DNA of 64,000 nucleotides from Pseudoxanthomonas suwonensis (GTDB lineage Bacteria > Pseudomonadota > Gammaproteobacteria > Xanthomonadales > Xanthomonadaceae), in assembly GCF_010093235.1 (NCBI RefSeq), contig NZ_PDWP01000021.1, forward strand, positions 1-64,000. Reading direction: 5' to 3'. The notes below the pieces were generated by a model that saw nothing but the letters and a program-made list of their open reading frames with translations, did not search any database and was not told the DNA's origin. Numbering within the stretch: the stretch's first letter is position 1; each line of letters opens with the position of its first letter. A program made the position numbers and the translations under genes. This document shows positions 8,383 to 18,359 of the stretch, in pieces.

Positions 8383-9360
8383 ATGACGCACGTACGCAAG
8401 GCGGCGCTGCCGCTGCTGGTCGTAGCACTGGGCGCGGCGCTTGCCGCTTGCAGCCGCAACGAGCAGGCGGCCGATGCCGCCGCAACCCCGGCCGCAGCGC
8501 CGGAAACCACGCAGGCCGCCGTGCCTGCGAGCGAGGACGCCCATCCGTTCCAGATCGGAACGCTGCAGGCCGCCGCGCTGCGTGATGGCGGGATGTCCGT
8601 GCCCAACGACAACAGCGTGTTCGGCGTCGGCCTCACCCCGGACGAGGTCGCCGGCGTGCTCGCAGCCGCGGGACTGGAGACCGGCCAGCTGCACCTGAGC
8701 GTGCAGCCGCTGCTGGTGCGCGACGGCGAGCGCGTGTACCTGTTCGACACCGGCGCCGGCGGCAACATGGGCGACAGCGCCGGCAAGCTGGGCGCCGCGC
8801 TGCAGGCCGCAGGCGTCGACCCGGCCCAGGTCACCGACGTGTTCATTTCCCACGCGCACGGCGACCATGTCGGCGGCCTGGTCGATGCAGCCGGCGCGCT
8901 GGCCTTCCCCAACGCCGCCATCCATATCTCGCAGCCGGAATGGGAAGACCTGCAGGCGCAGGCCAGCGGCGAAGGCGCGGCGATGGCTGGCCTGGTCGCG
9001 GCGATCACGCCGAAGGTCAGCACCTTCGCCCCGGACGCGGAACTGGTGCCCGGGCGCGTGCGGTCGCTGTCCACGCCGGGCCACACCCCCGGCCATGTCG
9101 CCTTCCGCATCAGCGCCGGCGAGGGCGAGACCCTGCTCTATGTCGGCGACCAGGTGCACCACCCGGTGATCTCGGTGCAGCGTCCGCAGTGGACGATCCG
9201 CTTCGACCGCGACTCCGCAGCCGGCGCGGCGCAACGCGCAAAGACGCTGGAAGCGGCGGCCGACAGTGGCGAGCGCCTGTACTCGGTGCACTTCCCGTTC
9301 CCCGGCCTGGGCCGGATCGAGCGCGGCGGCGACGGCCAGCTGGCCTGGGTCGCCGAGTAA
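8383..9360 (+). CDS. Metallo-beta-lactamase-fold hydrolase, lipoprotein
   Basis: 325 residues. The start at 8383 gives a lipoprotein signal with lipobox LAAC (MTHVRKAALP...), followed by an Ala/Pro-rich linker. The catalytic domain has the zinc motif HAHGDHVGG (HxHxDH), a second histidine in STPGHTPGHVAF, and an Asp in YVGDQVHHPV, so both metal sites look complete. The family includes lactonases, quinolone-signal-type hydrolases and other periplasmic esterases; a substrate cannot be assigned. GAGGAG lies just before the ATG and supports the start. It faces ctaB convergently. Confidence 0.85.
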   Translation: MTHVRKAALPLLVVALGAALAACSRNEQAADAAATPAAAPETTQAAVPASEDAHPFQIGTLQAAALRDGGMSVPNDNSVFGVGLTPDEVAGVLAAAGLETGQLHLSVQPLLVRDGERVYLFDTGAGGNMGDSAGKLGAALQAAGVDPAQVTDVFISHAHGDHVGGLVDAAGALAFPNAAIHISQPEWEDLQAQASGEGAAMAGLVAAITPKVSTFAPDAELVPGRVRSLSTPGHTPGHVAFRISAGEGETLLYVGDQVHHPVISVQRPQWTIRFDRDSAAGAAQRAKTLEAAADSGERLYSVHFPFPGLGRIERGGDGQLAWVAE

Positions 9361-9373
9361 CCGGAAGGAAGCG

Positions 9374-9404
9374 GCCGGACGTGCGCGCGATGCGCACGTC
9401 CGGC
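9374..9404. terminator. Hairpin between convergent MBL and ctaB genes
   Basis: A perfect 13-bp stem, 9374-9386 with 9392-9404, and a 5-base loop. A second 7-bp hairpin (GCCCGGA/TCCGGGC) lies just downstream at about 9411-9426. No U-tract is present on either strand, so it may act with Rho or as a transcript 3' end stabiliser. Confidence 0.45.
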
Positions 9405-9435
9405 TGGCCCAGCCCGGAAGTCCGGGCCAGCAGGC

Positions 9436-10332
9436 TCAGCCCAGCACCAGCGGCAGCCAGTGGTCCACCAGCAGGAAGGCGAACAGCGCCATCAGGTACA
9501 CGATCGAGTAGTTGAACACGCGCATGGCGTAGAACTCGTCCGGCGGATCGAGCAGGCGCCAGGCGTACCAGAGGAACACGCTGCCCAGCACCAGCGCGCC
9601 GCCCAGGTAGAACAGGCCGCTCATGCCGAACACCACCGGCAGCACCGTCACCTCGACCAGCAGCACGGTGTAGAACAGGATCTGCCAGCGGGTATAGGTC
9701 ACGCCGTGGGTGACCGGCAGCATCGGGATCAGCGCGCGCGCATAGTCCTCGCGGCGGAAGATCGCCAGCGCCCAGAAGTGCGGCGGGGTCCAGACGAAGA
9801 TGATCAGCACCAGCAGCAGCGCGTGCTGCCAGTCCCACGGACCCTGCATGTTGGTGACCGCGGCCCAGCCCAGCAGTGGCGGCGCGGCGCCGGCGACGCC
9901 GCCGATCACGATGTTCTGCGGCGTGGCGCGCTTGAGGTAGCCGGTGTAGACCACCGCGTAGCCGATCAGCGAGGCGAAAGTCAGGACCGCGGTGATGGTG
10001 TTCACCCACAGCACCAGCACCAGCATCGACAGCACGCCCAGCGCGAGCGCGAATACCAGCACCTGTGCCGGACGCAACGCGCCGGTGGCCAGCGGACGGT
10101 GCGCGGTGCGCGCCATCACCTTGTCGATGCGCTGGTCGATCAGGTGGTTGATCGCCGCGGCCGAGGACGAGGCCAGCCAGATGCCAACCAGGCCCAATAC
10201 CGATTCGCGCAGCGGCGGCAGTCCCGGCACGGCCAGGAACATGCCGACCAGGGCGGTGAACACCAGCAGCGCGACCACGCGCGGCTTGGTCAGCTCCAGG
10301 TACTCGCGCCAGACGGGAACGGAGGTGCTCAT
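9436..10332 (-). CDS. ctaB: Protoheme IX farnesyltransferase (heme O synthase)
   Basis: 298 residues, a UbiA-superfamily prenyltransferase with about nine membrane helices. The first Asp-rich prenyl-diphosphate motif is [15 protein letters not shown], preceded by YLELTKPRV at the N-terminus. The second conserved region is [17 protein letters not shown]. It converts heme B to heme O for the heme-copper oxidase encoded in this cluster. Its ATG overlaps the stop of ctaA by 4 bp (ATGA), so the two heme A pathway enzymes are translationally coupled. Confidence 0.95.
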   Translation of the reverse strand: MSTSVPVWREYLELTKPRVVALLVFTALVGMFLAVPGLPPLRESVLGLVGIWLASSSAAAINHLIDQRIDKVMARTAHRPLATGALRPAQVLVFALALGVLSMLVLVLWVNTITAVLTFASLIGYAVVYTGYLKRATPQNIVIGGVAGAAPPLLGWAAVTNMQGPWDWQHALLLVLIIFVWTPPHFWALAIFRREDYARALIPMLPVTHGVTYTRWQILFYTVLLVEVTVLPVVFGMSGLFYLGGALVLGSVFLWYAWRLLDPPDEFYAMRVFNYSIVYLMALFAFLLVDHWLPLVLG

Positions 10333-11516
10333 GCGACCCGCTCGGGCTCCCGCAGGCGTGCCAGCAGGGTCACCAGCACGAACAGCAGCGCCGCGGCGCC
10401 GGCGTTGTGCATCACCGCCACGTGCAGCGGCAGCGACAGCTTGACGTTGAGGATGCCCAGGCTGACCTGCACCAGCACGAGCACGCCCAGCAGCGTGGCC
10501 CAGCCACGCATGCCCGGCAGCCGGTACAGCCGGAACGCGAGCACCAGCAGGTACAGCGTCGCCACCACCGCCATCATCCGGTGCGCCATCTGGATGGCGA
10601 TGCGCGAGGCGCCGTCGAGCACGCCGCCTTCGTAGTCCACGCCGATCCCGCGCCACAGCACGAAGCCCTCGCGGTAGTCGGCCGGCGGCCACCACAGGCC
10701 GACGCAGCGCGGGAAGTCCAGGTAATGGTGCTCGGCCGTGGTCCAGCCACCGCCGCCGCAGGCCAGCGCGGCATAGTTGGCGCTGGTCCACCCGCCGAGG
10801 GCGATCTGCACGCCCAGCACCGCGATGCCGGCGACCACCCAGCGCCGCAGCACGCGCGCGTCGGCCAGGCGGATAGGCAGGTTGGTGGCGCGCCAGGCCA
10901 TCCACACCAGCAGCGAGAACGTGGTCAGGCCGCCCAGCAGGTGGCCCATGACGATGATCGGCTTGAGCAGCATCGTCACCGTCCACTTGCCCAGCAGGGC
11001 CTGGAACACGATCACCGCAAGCGTCAGCACCGCCGCGCGCGCCAGGTCGATGTTGGACCAGCGCAGCGCCGCCAACAGCAGCACCGCCTCGCCGGCGCCG
11101 GCCAGCGCGAAGGCCAGGCCGATCTGGCCGTACATGTAGGCCGGGATCGCCGCGGCCACCAGCAGCGAGGCGCCGATCACCAGGGCCACGCCGAAGCGGC
11201 GACGCCGCACCGCCAGCAGCGTCAGCAGCAGCACCAGCAGGCCCAGGGTCGCGGCAAGGTGGCGGTGCACCTGCTCGCGCCACGCCTTGTGCGTCTCGAA
11301 CGGACGGATCTCGCTGGCCGCGTGCGCGGCCGCGTCCTGCGCCGCCGAAGGCCAGGTCGCGCGGCCGTAGCAGGTCGGCCAGTCCGGGCAGCTGAGGCCG
11401 GCGTCGGACAGGCGCACGAAGGCGCCGAACACGACCACGCAGGCGGTCAGCGCCACCGCCAGCCAGGCGATGCGGTGGAAATGGCGTGCCAGCGTCGGGC
11501 GGACGAGCGCGTTCAT
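10329..11516 (-). CDS. ctaA: Heme A synthase (COX15/CtaA family)
   Basis: 395 residues, with eight predicted membrane helices. The N-terminal signature [21 protein letters not shown] contains the paired cysteines near the first extracytoplasmic loop. Histidines for heme binding include HRHLAA (helix 2 region), [16 protein letters not shown] and VMHNAGA. It oxidises the C8 methyl of heme O to the formyl of heme A. It lies directly upstream of ctaB with a 4-bp overlap and downstream of the SCO-like gene, forming an oxidase cofactor-assembly operon. Confidence 0.95.
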   Translation of the reverse strand: MNALVRPTLARHFHRIAWLAVALTACVVVFGAFVRLSDAGLSCPDWPTCYGRATWPSAAQDAAAHAASEIRPFETHKAWREQVHRHLAATLGLLVLLLTLLAVRRRRFGVALVIGASLLVAAAIPAYMYGQIGLAFALAGAGEAVLLLAALRWSNIDLARAAVLTLAVIVFQALLGKWTVTMLLKPIIVMGHLLGGLTTFSLLVWMAWRATNLPIRLADARVLRRWVVAGIAVLGVQIALGGWTSANYAALACGGGGWTTAEHHYLDFPRCVGLWWPPADYREGFVLWRGIGVDYEGGVLDGASRIAIQMAHRMMAVVATLYLLVLAFRLYRLPGMRGWATLLGVLVLVQVSLGILNVKLSLPLHVAVMHNAGAAALLFVLVTLLARLREPERVA

Positions 11517-11529
11517 CGGGTGGGAAGCC

Positions 11530-12105
11530 TCACTTCAGTTTCAGCAGGCGCGCCACGTCGGCACGCAGGCCGGCCGGATCCGCATGCGGCGCATAGCGCA
11601 GGATCACGAAGCCGTTGGGGTCCAGCACGTAGAGCGGCGCGCCGGATGGATCGTCGGAACCCGGCAGCGCCGCGCGCACGCCGGCGTCGTCGCGCACCAG
11701 GTGCAGCTCGGGAAGCCGGGCAGCGGCAGCCGGTGCATCGCCGAGCCACAGCACCTGCACCTGGTCGGCGTTGTGGCCGAACAGGCGCCAGACCTTGTCC
11801 AGTTGCGCCAGCAGCGCATCGCAGCCGGCATCGCAGCCGGACGCCGGCGCCACCACGAGGATCCGCCAGATGCGCGCCTCGGGTTGCCAGGCGTAGTCGT
11901 CGCCGGACGCAAGCCGCAGGCGGGTCCCGCGCAAGTCCACGGGCGGATTGAGCAGCTCTCCGTGGTTGCGCAGGCCGGCCGGCATCCAGCCGGAGAGGCG
12001 CAGCAGGCCGGCGCCCAGCGCCGAACCGAAGAACAGCACGAACAGCGCTACCAGGACCAGTCGCCCGCGGGCGGTGCGGCGTGCATCGGAATCGGTATGG
12101 GTCAT
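11530..12105 (-). CDS. SCO-like thioredoxin-fold protein, membrane anchored
   Basis: 191 residues. One N-terminal membrane helix (residues ~16-38) is followed by a periplasmic domain with SGCDAGCDALLAQ. This CxxxC arrangement and the following helix match SCO/PrrC copper-chaperone proteins. The domain ends with a C-terminal LYVLDPNGFVILRY strand typical of thioredoxin-fold assembly factors. The usual downstream histidine is not obvious to me, so copper transfer to the CuA site is a family inference. Location between SURF1 and ctaA, 13 bp from ctaA, supports oxidase assembly. Confidence 0.7.
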   Translation of the reverse strand: MTHTDSDARRTARGRLVLVALFVLFFGSALGAGLLRLSGWMPAGLRNHGELLNPPVDLRGTRLRLASGDDYAWQPEARIWRILVVAPASGCDAGCDALLAQLDKVWRLFGHNADQVQVLWLGDAPAAAARLPELHLVRDDAGVRAALPGSDDPSGAPLYVLDPNGFVILRYAPHADPAGLRADVARLLKLK

Positions 12106-12160
12106 GTGCGTGATTTTCGCATGCCCGCGCGGGCGCTGCCGGTGGCGGCCGCCATGTGGC

Positions 12161-12883
12161 TCAGCGGCGGCGGCGCAGGGTCAGGACCACGGCGATCGCC
12201 AGCACGGCGGCCGCCAGCGCGAACCACTGCACCGCGTAGCCGAGGTGGCGGTCCGGTGGCAGCGTGTTCGGCAGCAGCTCCAGGTCACGGGCGTAGCCCA
12301 TGGGCAGGTCCGGGTCCAGGCGCAGGATCCTCGGCGCCAGCGCCGGCAATCCGAGGGCCCCTGCGATCGTGGCCGGTTCCAGCGCCACCACCAGCGCGGT
12401 GCCGTCGGCCTGCGCCTGGACCGCGGGACTGGCCAGGCCGGGCGAAGGCGGCGGCAGCACGAGGCCGGAGACCGCGGTGGTTCCGGGAGCCGGCATGGGG
12501 ATCTCCGGCATGCGCCGGTCGCCGGGCAGGGGCAGCCAGCCCAGCTCGACCAGCAAGGGCGTGGCGTCGCGGTCGTCCGGCAGGAAGACGCGGTAGGCGC
12601 GCACCCCCGGCCGCGAATCCCGGTTCTGGTTGTCCAGCAGCACCGCCGGCAGTGGTGCGAAGCGCCCGCGTCCGGCGGCCCAGTCGTAGTCCCGCACGCG
12701 CGCCGCATCGGCCACCACGGCCAGCGGCTGCGCCCGGCGCTCCTCGAGCACGCGCGCGGAGGCATCCAGCAACGCCTGCTTGGCATGCATCCGCTGCAGC
12801 TGCCAGGCGCCCAGCGACGCGCACAGCGCGGCCACGCCCAGCGCCAGGCCCCAGCCCGCCCACAACGGCATGCGCCGGCTCAC
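12161..12883 (-). CDS. SURF1 family cytochrome oxidase assembly protein
   Basis: About 240 residues with a membrane helix at each end (GWGLALGVAALCASLGAW and YAVQWFALAAAVLAIAVVL) and a large periplasmic domain between them, the SURF1/SHY1 topology. Landmarks are LGAWQLQRMHAKQALLD and RRYR-type ends near the last helix (residues ~200-215, HLGYAVQWFAL). SURF1 aids heme a insertion into subunit I. Start is uncertain: GTG 12883 adds a basic residue cluster (VSRRM); ATG 12871 is the alternative. It is divergent from the DUF2909 gene. Confidence 0.85.
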   Translation of the reverse strand: MSRRMPLWAGWGLALGVAALCASLGAWQLQRMHAKQALLDASARVLEERRAQPLAVVADAARVRDYDWAAGRGRFAPLPAVLLDNQNRDSRPGVRAYRVFLPDDRDATPLLVELGWLPLPGDRRMPEIPMPAPGTTAVSGLVLPPPSPGLASPAVQAQADGTALVVALEPATIAGALGLPALAPRILRLDPDLPMGYARDLELLPNTLPPDRHLGYAVQWFALAAAVLAIAVVLTLRRRR

Positions 12884-12958
12884 GGCGACACCACGCCCGC
12901 CGGCGCCGCGGCCTGCAATAATGGGGTGCGCACATCCGCGCGCCACGAGTTCCTTCCC

Positions 12959-13177
12959 GTGAACGACTCGCTCAAGACCCTGATCGTCGTCGCGTTCCTT
13001 CTGGTCATCGTCTGGAACCTCGGCTCGGCGCTGTATTACCTCATGGTCGACCGCGGCGAAAGCCAGCGCACCGTGAACGCGCTCACCCGCCGCATCGCCC
13101 TGTCGATCGGGCTGATCCTGCTGGTGGTGCTCGGCATCTGGACCGGGGTGATACAGCCGCATGGCGTAGGTCGCTGA
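12959..13177 (+). CDS. Twin-transmembrane protein, DUF2909 family
   Basis: 72 residues from GTG 12959, with two membrane segments (LKTLIVVAFLLVIVWNLGSALYYL region and ALSIGLILLVVLGIW) joined by a short basic loop. This is the small DUF2909 protein usually found beside SURF1 in proteobacterial oxidase clusters. Its function is unknown; placement suggests an oxidase assembly or stability role. It is the only plus-strand gene in the cta block, divergent from SURF1 with a 75-bp intergenic region. Confidence 0.8.
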   Translation: MNDSLKTLIVVAFLLVIVWNLGSALYYLMVDRGESQRTVNALTRRIALSIGLILLVVLGIWTGVIQPHGVGR

Positions 13178-13190
13178 TGCGACCTGCGCC

Positions 13191-13253
13191 GTGATTGGTG
13201 ATTGGTGATTCGTGATTGGTGATTCGTGATTGGTGATTCGTGATTGGTGATTG
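13191..13253 (+). repeat. Nine tandem 7-bp repeats, GTGATT(G/C)
   Basis: Nine perfect heptamers, each GTGATTG or GTGATTC, run without interruption. Three inverted copies, (G/C)AATCAC with one mismatch, lie at 13310-13330 on the far side of a hairpin. The array sits between the 3' ends of convergent DUF2909 and ctaE genes. Its low GC contrasts with the surroundings. Confidence 0.9.
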
Positions 13254-13258
13254 GAAAC

Positions 13259-13308
13259 AGCGAGGGCGCCCTGGGGCGCCCTCGCTGCGTAATGGCATCC
13301 GTTTTTTT
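13259..13308. terminator. Strong hairpin inside the heptamer element
   Basis: A perfect 12-bp stem, 13259-13270 with 13275-13286, loop CTGG. A T7 run lies at 13302-13308, 15 bases beyond the stem, further than in a canonical intrinsic terminator. It could terminate DUF2909 transcripts, and with less certainty ctaE transcripts from the other side. Confidence 0.55.
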
Positions 13309-13309
13309 C

Positions 13310-13330
13310 GAATCACGAATGACCAATCAC
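13310..13330 (-). repeat. Three inverted copies of the GTGATT(G/C) heptamer
   Basis: GAATCAC, GAATGAC and CAATCAC are the reverse complement of the 13191-13253 heptamer, one with a single mismatch. Together with the central hairpin they make the whole 13191-13330 stretch a roughly palindromic element. Confidence 0.75.
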
Positions 13331-13357
13331 GGCCTTCAACAGACGAATGTCTGGTCA

Positions 13358-14233
13358 TCACAAGACGTAAACAAAGAGGAACAGGCCCAGCCAGACCACG
13401 TCCACGAAGTGCCAGTACCAGGCGGCGGCTTCGAAGCCGAAGTGCTTGTCCCTGGTGAAGTGACCCTTGAAGGCGCGGAACCACATCACGGTCAGCATGA
13501 TCGTGCCCAGCAGCACGTGGGCGCCGTGGAAGCCGGTCAGCATGAAGAAGGTCGACCCGTAGATGCCCGAACCCAGGGTCAGGTTCAGCTCCTTGTAGGC
13601 GTGGATGTACTCCTCGGCCTGGAACACCAGGAAGATCAGGCCCAGGGCCACGGTGATGCCCAGCCACAGCAGCAGCTGGCCGCGCTTGCCGGCCTTGAGC
13701 GCATGGTGGGCGATGGTCAGGGTGGCGCCCGAGGTCAGCAGGATCAGGGTGTTGACCAGCGGCAGGCCCCAGGCCGGGATGGTCTGGAACTGGCCACCGA
13801 CGCCGCCGGGGCCGGCGCTCGGCCAGGCCGCGCTGAAGCCCTGCCACAGCAGCTCGTTGGTCATCACGCCGTCGCCCTCGCCGCCGAGCCACGGCAGCGC
13901 GAACTGGCGGGTGTAGAACAGCGCGCCGAAGAAGGCGCCGAAGAACATCACCTCGGAGAAGATGAACCACACCATCCCCATCCGGAACGAGCCGTCGACC
14001 TGGCGGTTGTAGTGCCCGCCCTGCGACTCGCGGATCACCTCGCCGAACCAGTAGAACAGCGTGGCGACCATCATCGCCATGCCGATGAAGAACGAGTACT
14101 TGCCCCAGGCGATCTCGTTGAGCCAGGTGGCCACGCCGATCATCATCACGAACATCGACGCCGAAGCGAAGATCGGCGCCTTGCTCTTGGCCGGCACGAA
14201 GTAGATGTTGGCGTCGGTCGGGGAATGGGCCAT
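13358..14233 (-). CDS. ctaE: Cytochrome c oxidase subunit III
   Basis: 291 residues with seven predicted membrane helices. Subunit III landmarks include the MAHSPTDANIYFVP start, WFIFSEVMFFGAFFGALFY, the conserved acidic FLVFQAEEYIHAYKE and the C-terminal WYWHFVDVVWLGLFLFVYVL. It surrounds and stabilises the proton-pumping core and is the last structural subunit of the ctaC-ctaD-ctaG-ctaE series on this strand. It follows ctaG after 22 bp. Confidence 0.97.
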   Translation of the reverse strand: MAHSPTDANIYFVPAKSKAPIFASASMFVMMIGVATWLNEIAWGKYSFFIGMAMMVATLFYWFGEVIRESQGGHYNRQVDGSFRMGMVWFIFSEVMFFGAFFGALFYTRQFALPWLGGEGDGVMTNELLWQGFSAAWPSAGPGGVGGQFQTIPAWGLPLVNTLILLTSGATLTIAHHALKAGKRGQLLLWLGITVALGLIFLVFQAEEYIHAYKELNLTLGSGIYGSTFFMLTGFHGAHVLLGTIMLTVMWFRAFKGHFTRDKHFGFEAAAWYWHFVDVVWLGLFLFVYVL

Positions 14234-14255
14234 GGCGTGGATTCCGTTGCTCGGG

Positions 14256-14855
14256 TCAAGGCGCCGCGTGCGGCGTGCTGGAGGCCCTGGCCGCGCCCAG
14301 TTGCGCGGTCATGGCTTCGTTCCTGAAGAAGGTATACGAGAGGGTGATGGTCTTCACGTCGGCCGGCAGGTCCGGGTCGACAATGAAGCGCACCGGCATC
14401 TCGCGCTGTTCGCCCGGCTGCAGGGTCTGGGCGGTGAAGCAGAAGCACTCGGTCTTGGTGAAGTAGCCCGAGGCCCGCGCCGGCGCCACCGAGGGCACGG
14501 CGCTGCCGACGATCGGCCGGTCGCTCTCGTTGCGGGCGAAGTACATCGCCTCGTTGAGCTCGCCGGGGACCACCTGCATGCTCAGCTGCTCCGGGGCGAA
14601 CGCCCAGGGCAGCTTCGAGTTCACGCCACCATCGAACTGCACGGTGACGAGCCGGTCCTGGCGCGCCTGGCCGGTGGCGACCGCGGCGCGCGCCTGGCCG
14701 GTGCCGCCCTCCAGGCGGATGCCGAACACCTTCTCGCAGGCGATCCGGTACAGCGGCACCAGCGAGAAGGCGAACGCGAAAGCGGCCAGCGATACCCCGG
14801 CCAGCTTCAGCCAGCCGCGGCTGCGCAGTCCGTCGGTGGCGCGCGGCGCGTTCAT
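14256..14855 (-). CDS. ctaG: Cytochrome c oxidase assembly protein CtaG/Cox11
   Basis: 199 residues. One N-terminal membrane helix (residues ~15-35, ending [14 protein letters not shown]) precedes a periplasmic immunoglobulin-like copper-binding domain. The copper site is [10 protein letters not shown] (CFCF), followed by [12 protein letters not shown]. It delivers copper to CuB of subunit I. The start ATG overlaps the stop of the 44-codon ORF upstream (ATGA), indicating coupling. A longer reading to 14921 is discarded because it covers that small gene. Confidence 0.95.
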   Translation of the reverse strand: MNAPRATDGLRSRGWLKLAGVSLAAFAFAFSLVPLYRIACEKVFGIRLEGGTGQARAAVATGQARQDRLVTVQFDGGVNSKLPWAFAPEQLSMQVVPGELNEAMYFARNESDRPIVGSAVPSVAPARASGYFTKTECFCFTAQTLQPGEQREMPVRFIVDPDLPADVKTITLSYTFFRNEAMTAQLGAARASSTPHAAP

Positions 14856-14986
14856 CCGCCGAGCACCCCCGAAAGGATGAAGCCGACGTAGATCGCCAGC
14901 GCCACCGCGGCCACGATCCACGCGGTGCGCAGCACGCCGCTGCGGCGGCGGGCGGAATCATCGCGATGGTCGGAAGTCGGGCTCAT
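14852..14986 (-). CDS. 44-residue single-helix membrane protein of the cox operon
   Basis: A small ORF beginning [17 protein letters not shown], followed by one hydrophobic helix ([20 protein letters not shown]) and ending VLGG. The stop overlaps the ctaG ATG by 4 bp and the start is 48 bp after ctaD. The positive charge before the helix predicts an N-in topology. Small CoxF-like/hypothetical proteins occur at this place in many proteobacterial oxidase operons; I infer a role in oxidase assembly or as a small subunit. Overlap, hydrophobic pattern and position make it a real gene despite its size. Confidence 0.75.
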   Translation of the reverse strand: MSPTSDHRDDSARRRSGVLRTAWIVAAVALAIYVGFILSGVLGG

Positions 14987-15034
14987 CGGGGTTCCGTCGG
15001 TCGTGGACCGCCGCGCGGGCGGTCCGTTGCGGCG

Positions 15035-16648
<1,614 letters not shown>

Positions 16649-16709
16649 GGCGTTGCTACCTCTGGAATGCGTTTGCGTGGCGACCGCGCTGGCGGCCGTT
16701 GCGTGCGTG

Positions 16710-17633
16710 TCAGGCGGCCTGCGGCGCGGCGACCGGCGCGGCCTCGGCCTCGTCGACCGGCTCGGCGGCATCGGCCGGGGCTTCGCCATCGCCGGCGGGC
16801 GCTTCAGGCGGGGCCGCGTCCGGCTTCTTCGAGGCCAGCCAGCGGGCGAACTCCTCCTTGGAGACCGCCTCGACCACGATCGGCATGAACGCGTGGTCCT
16901 TGCCGCAGAGCTCGGCGCACTGGCCGCGGTACACGCCAGGGGTCTTGATCTCGGTCCAGGCCTCGTTGATCAGGCCGGGGATGGCGTCCTGCTTCCAGCC
17001 CAGCGCCGGCACCCACCAGGAGTGGATGACGTCGTCGGCGGTGATCACGAAGCGGATCTTGGTGTCGACCGGCAGCACCAGGCGGTTGTCCACCTCGAGC
17101 AGGTAGTGCGGGTACTTCTCCGGGTCCGGGCGCTCGCCGCTCTGGCGGATGCGGTCATGCTCGCGGTCCAGGCGGCTGGTGAAGCTGACGTCCTCGCCGA
17201 GGTAGTCGTACTTCCACATCCACTGGTAGCCGGTGACCTTGACGGTCATCTCGGAATCGCGGGTGTCGTACATGGCGATCAGCTTGGCCGTGGCCGGCCA
17301 GGCCATGGCGATCAGGATCAGCACCGGGATCACGGTCCAGACCAGCTCGGCCGTGGTGTTGTGGCTGAACTGCGCGGCGACCGCGCCCTTGGACTTGCGG
17401 AAGCGGACCACCGCCACCGCCATGGCGCCGAACACCACCACGCCGATGGCCACGCAGATCCACAGCGCGACCATGTGGGCGTCGTAGGCGTGCTGCGAGG
17501 AGGCAGTGACGCCGCGCCCCATGTTCAGCTGCCACCGCTGCGGGTCCGCCGACTGGGCCCAGGCCAGCAACGGAGCCGCCATCAGCGCGCCCGCAGCCAT
17601 CCAACGCTTCCACCATCCCTTTGCTTGCATCAT
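16710..17633 (-). CDS. ctaC: Cytochrome c oxidase subunit II
   Basis: 307 residues. A signal peptide (cleavage near LLAWAQ) is followed by two membrane helices and a periplasmic cupredoxin domain. The CuA site is complete: H in DDVIHSWWVP, then CAELCGKDHAFMPI with Cys, Glu, Cys, His and Met ligands. The C-terminal ~35 residues form an Ala/Pro/Glu-rich low-complexity tail beyond the usual domain. It accepts electrons from cytochrome c. It is the first gene of the oxidase operon; ctaD follows after 61 bp. Confidence 0.97.
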   Translation of the reverse strand: MMQAKGWWKRWMAAGALMAAPLLAWAQSADPQRWQLNMGRGVTASSQHAYDAHMVALWICVAIGVVVFGAMAVAVVRFRKSKGAVAAQFSHNTTAELVWTVIPVLILIAMAWPATAKLIAMYDTRDSEMTVKVTGYQWMWKYDYLGEDVSFTSRLDREHDRIRQSGERPDPEKYPHYLLEVDNRLVLPVDTKIRFVITADDVIHSWWVPALGWKQDAIPGLINEAWTEIKTPGVYRGQCAELCGKDHAFMPIVVEAVSKEEFARWLASKKPDAAPPEAPAGDGEAPADAAEPVDEAEAAPVAAPQAA

Positions 17634-17652
17634 TGCCTAGACCCTGGTTGCG

Positions 17653-18126
17653 TCATCGGTTGCGGCCGCTGGCGGCCGCCAGGAATTCCCTCAGGCACCG
17701 CGCCAGCTGCCCGCGTTCGTCCGGTCCGAGGAAGGCTCCCACCCCCACGTGCCGGCCGCCGGAAGAAAGCATGACCATGCCATCTTCCGTGCACACCTGC
17801 AGCCTCACCCAGTAAGGATGGGCGCTGAATACGGTCCGGGCACCGCGGCGGACTTCCACCGCGTGCGGCCCGATGGCGATCTCCTCGCCTCGCTCCCCGC
17901 TGCGCCAGAGCGCGCGCAGCGCCAGCGCCACCCCTGCGCTGTGCAGCAGTGCGAACACCGGCGCGAAGGCGTTGCCCGCCAGCCAGCCGAGGCCGGCCGC
18001 CAGCCACATCGCCCCCGCCAGCGCGGCGAACAGCGCCCTGAACTGGCCTGCCGTCAGGGCCCGCGGCGGGCGCAGCCTCAACTGCGCACCGGCGTCGCCG
18101 GACCTGCCTGGCAGCACCTCGATCAC
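17653..18126 (-). CDS. DUF2244 family membrane protein
   Basis: About 157 residues from GTG 18126 (reading V-I-E-V-L-P). Two membrane helices form a hairpin near residues 35-75 (FRALFAALAGAMWLAAGLGWL and PVFALLHSAGVALALRALW), followed by a soluble region with HAVEVRRG and YWVRLQV, as in DUF2244. The function is unknown; members often neighbour cytochrome oxidase genes, and this one lies 19 bp upstream of ctaC on the same strand. An in-frame ATG at 18201 would add 25 residues, so the start is uncertain. Confidence 0.7.
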   Translation of the reverse strand: MIEVLPGRSGDAGAQLRLRPPRALTAGQFRALFAALAGAMWLAAGLGWLAGNAFAPVFALLHSAGVALALRALWRSGERGEEIAIGPHAVEVRRGARTVFSAHPYWVRLQVCTEDGMVMLSSGGRHVGVGAFLGPDERGQLARCLREFLAAASGRNR

Positions 18127-18316
18127 GTCGCCAACCGCCGCTCGCAGCTGCGGAAAACCGAAAGATGGTAAGCGTTGATCATGGGAAGCGGCAACCCGCA
18201 TTGATCCAGAACAAGGCGCAGGCCGGAACGGCCATGGCCACGGGGGCCGGCGGCCACCCGTGGCGCCCGGCGCCGGCCGGGGCGTTCCGGGGAACAGGCC
18301 CCGCGCCCCACTCAAA

Positions 18317-18322
18317 TAGAAT
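18317..18322 (+). promoter_or_regulatory. Candidate -10 box for the PAS-AraC regulator
   Basis: TAGAAT (5/6 to TATAAT) overlaps the ATG at 18321, which argues that this ATG is not the start and that translation begins at GTG 18360. No clear -35 is visible. Confidence 0.35.
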
Positions 18323-18359
18323 GTCCCTGCCCCGCCCCATCCCCCGGACCCACTGCCCC

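Noticed and set aside
13191-13253. CRISPR array
   Set aside because: Units are 7 bp and directly adjacent with no spacers; no cas genes in the window.
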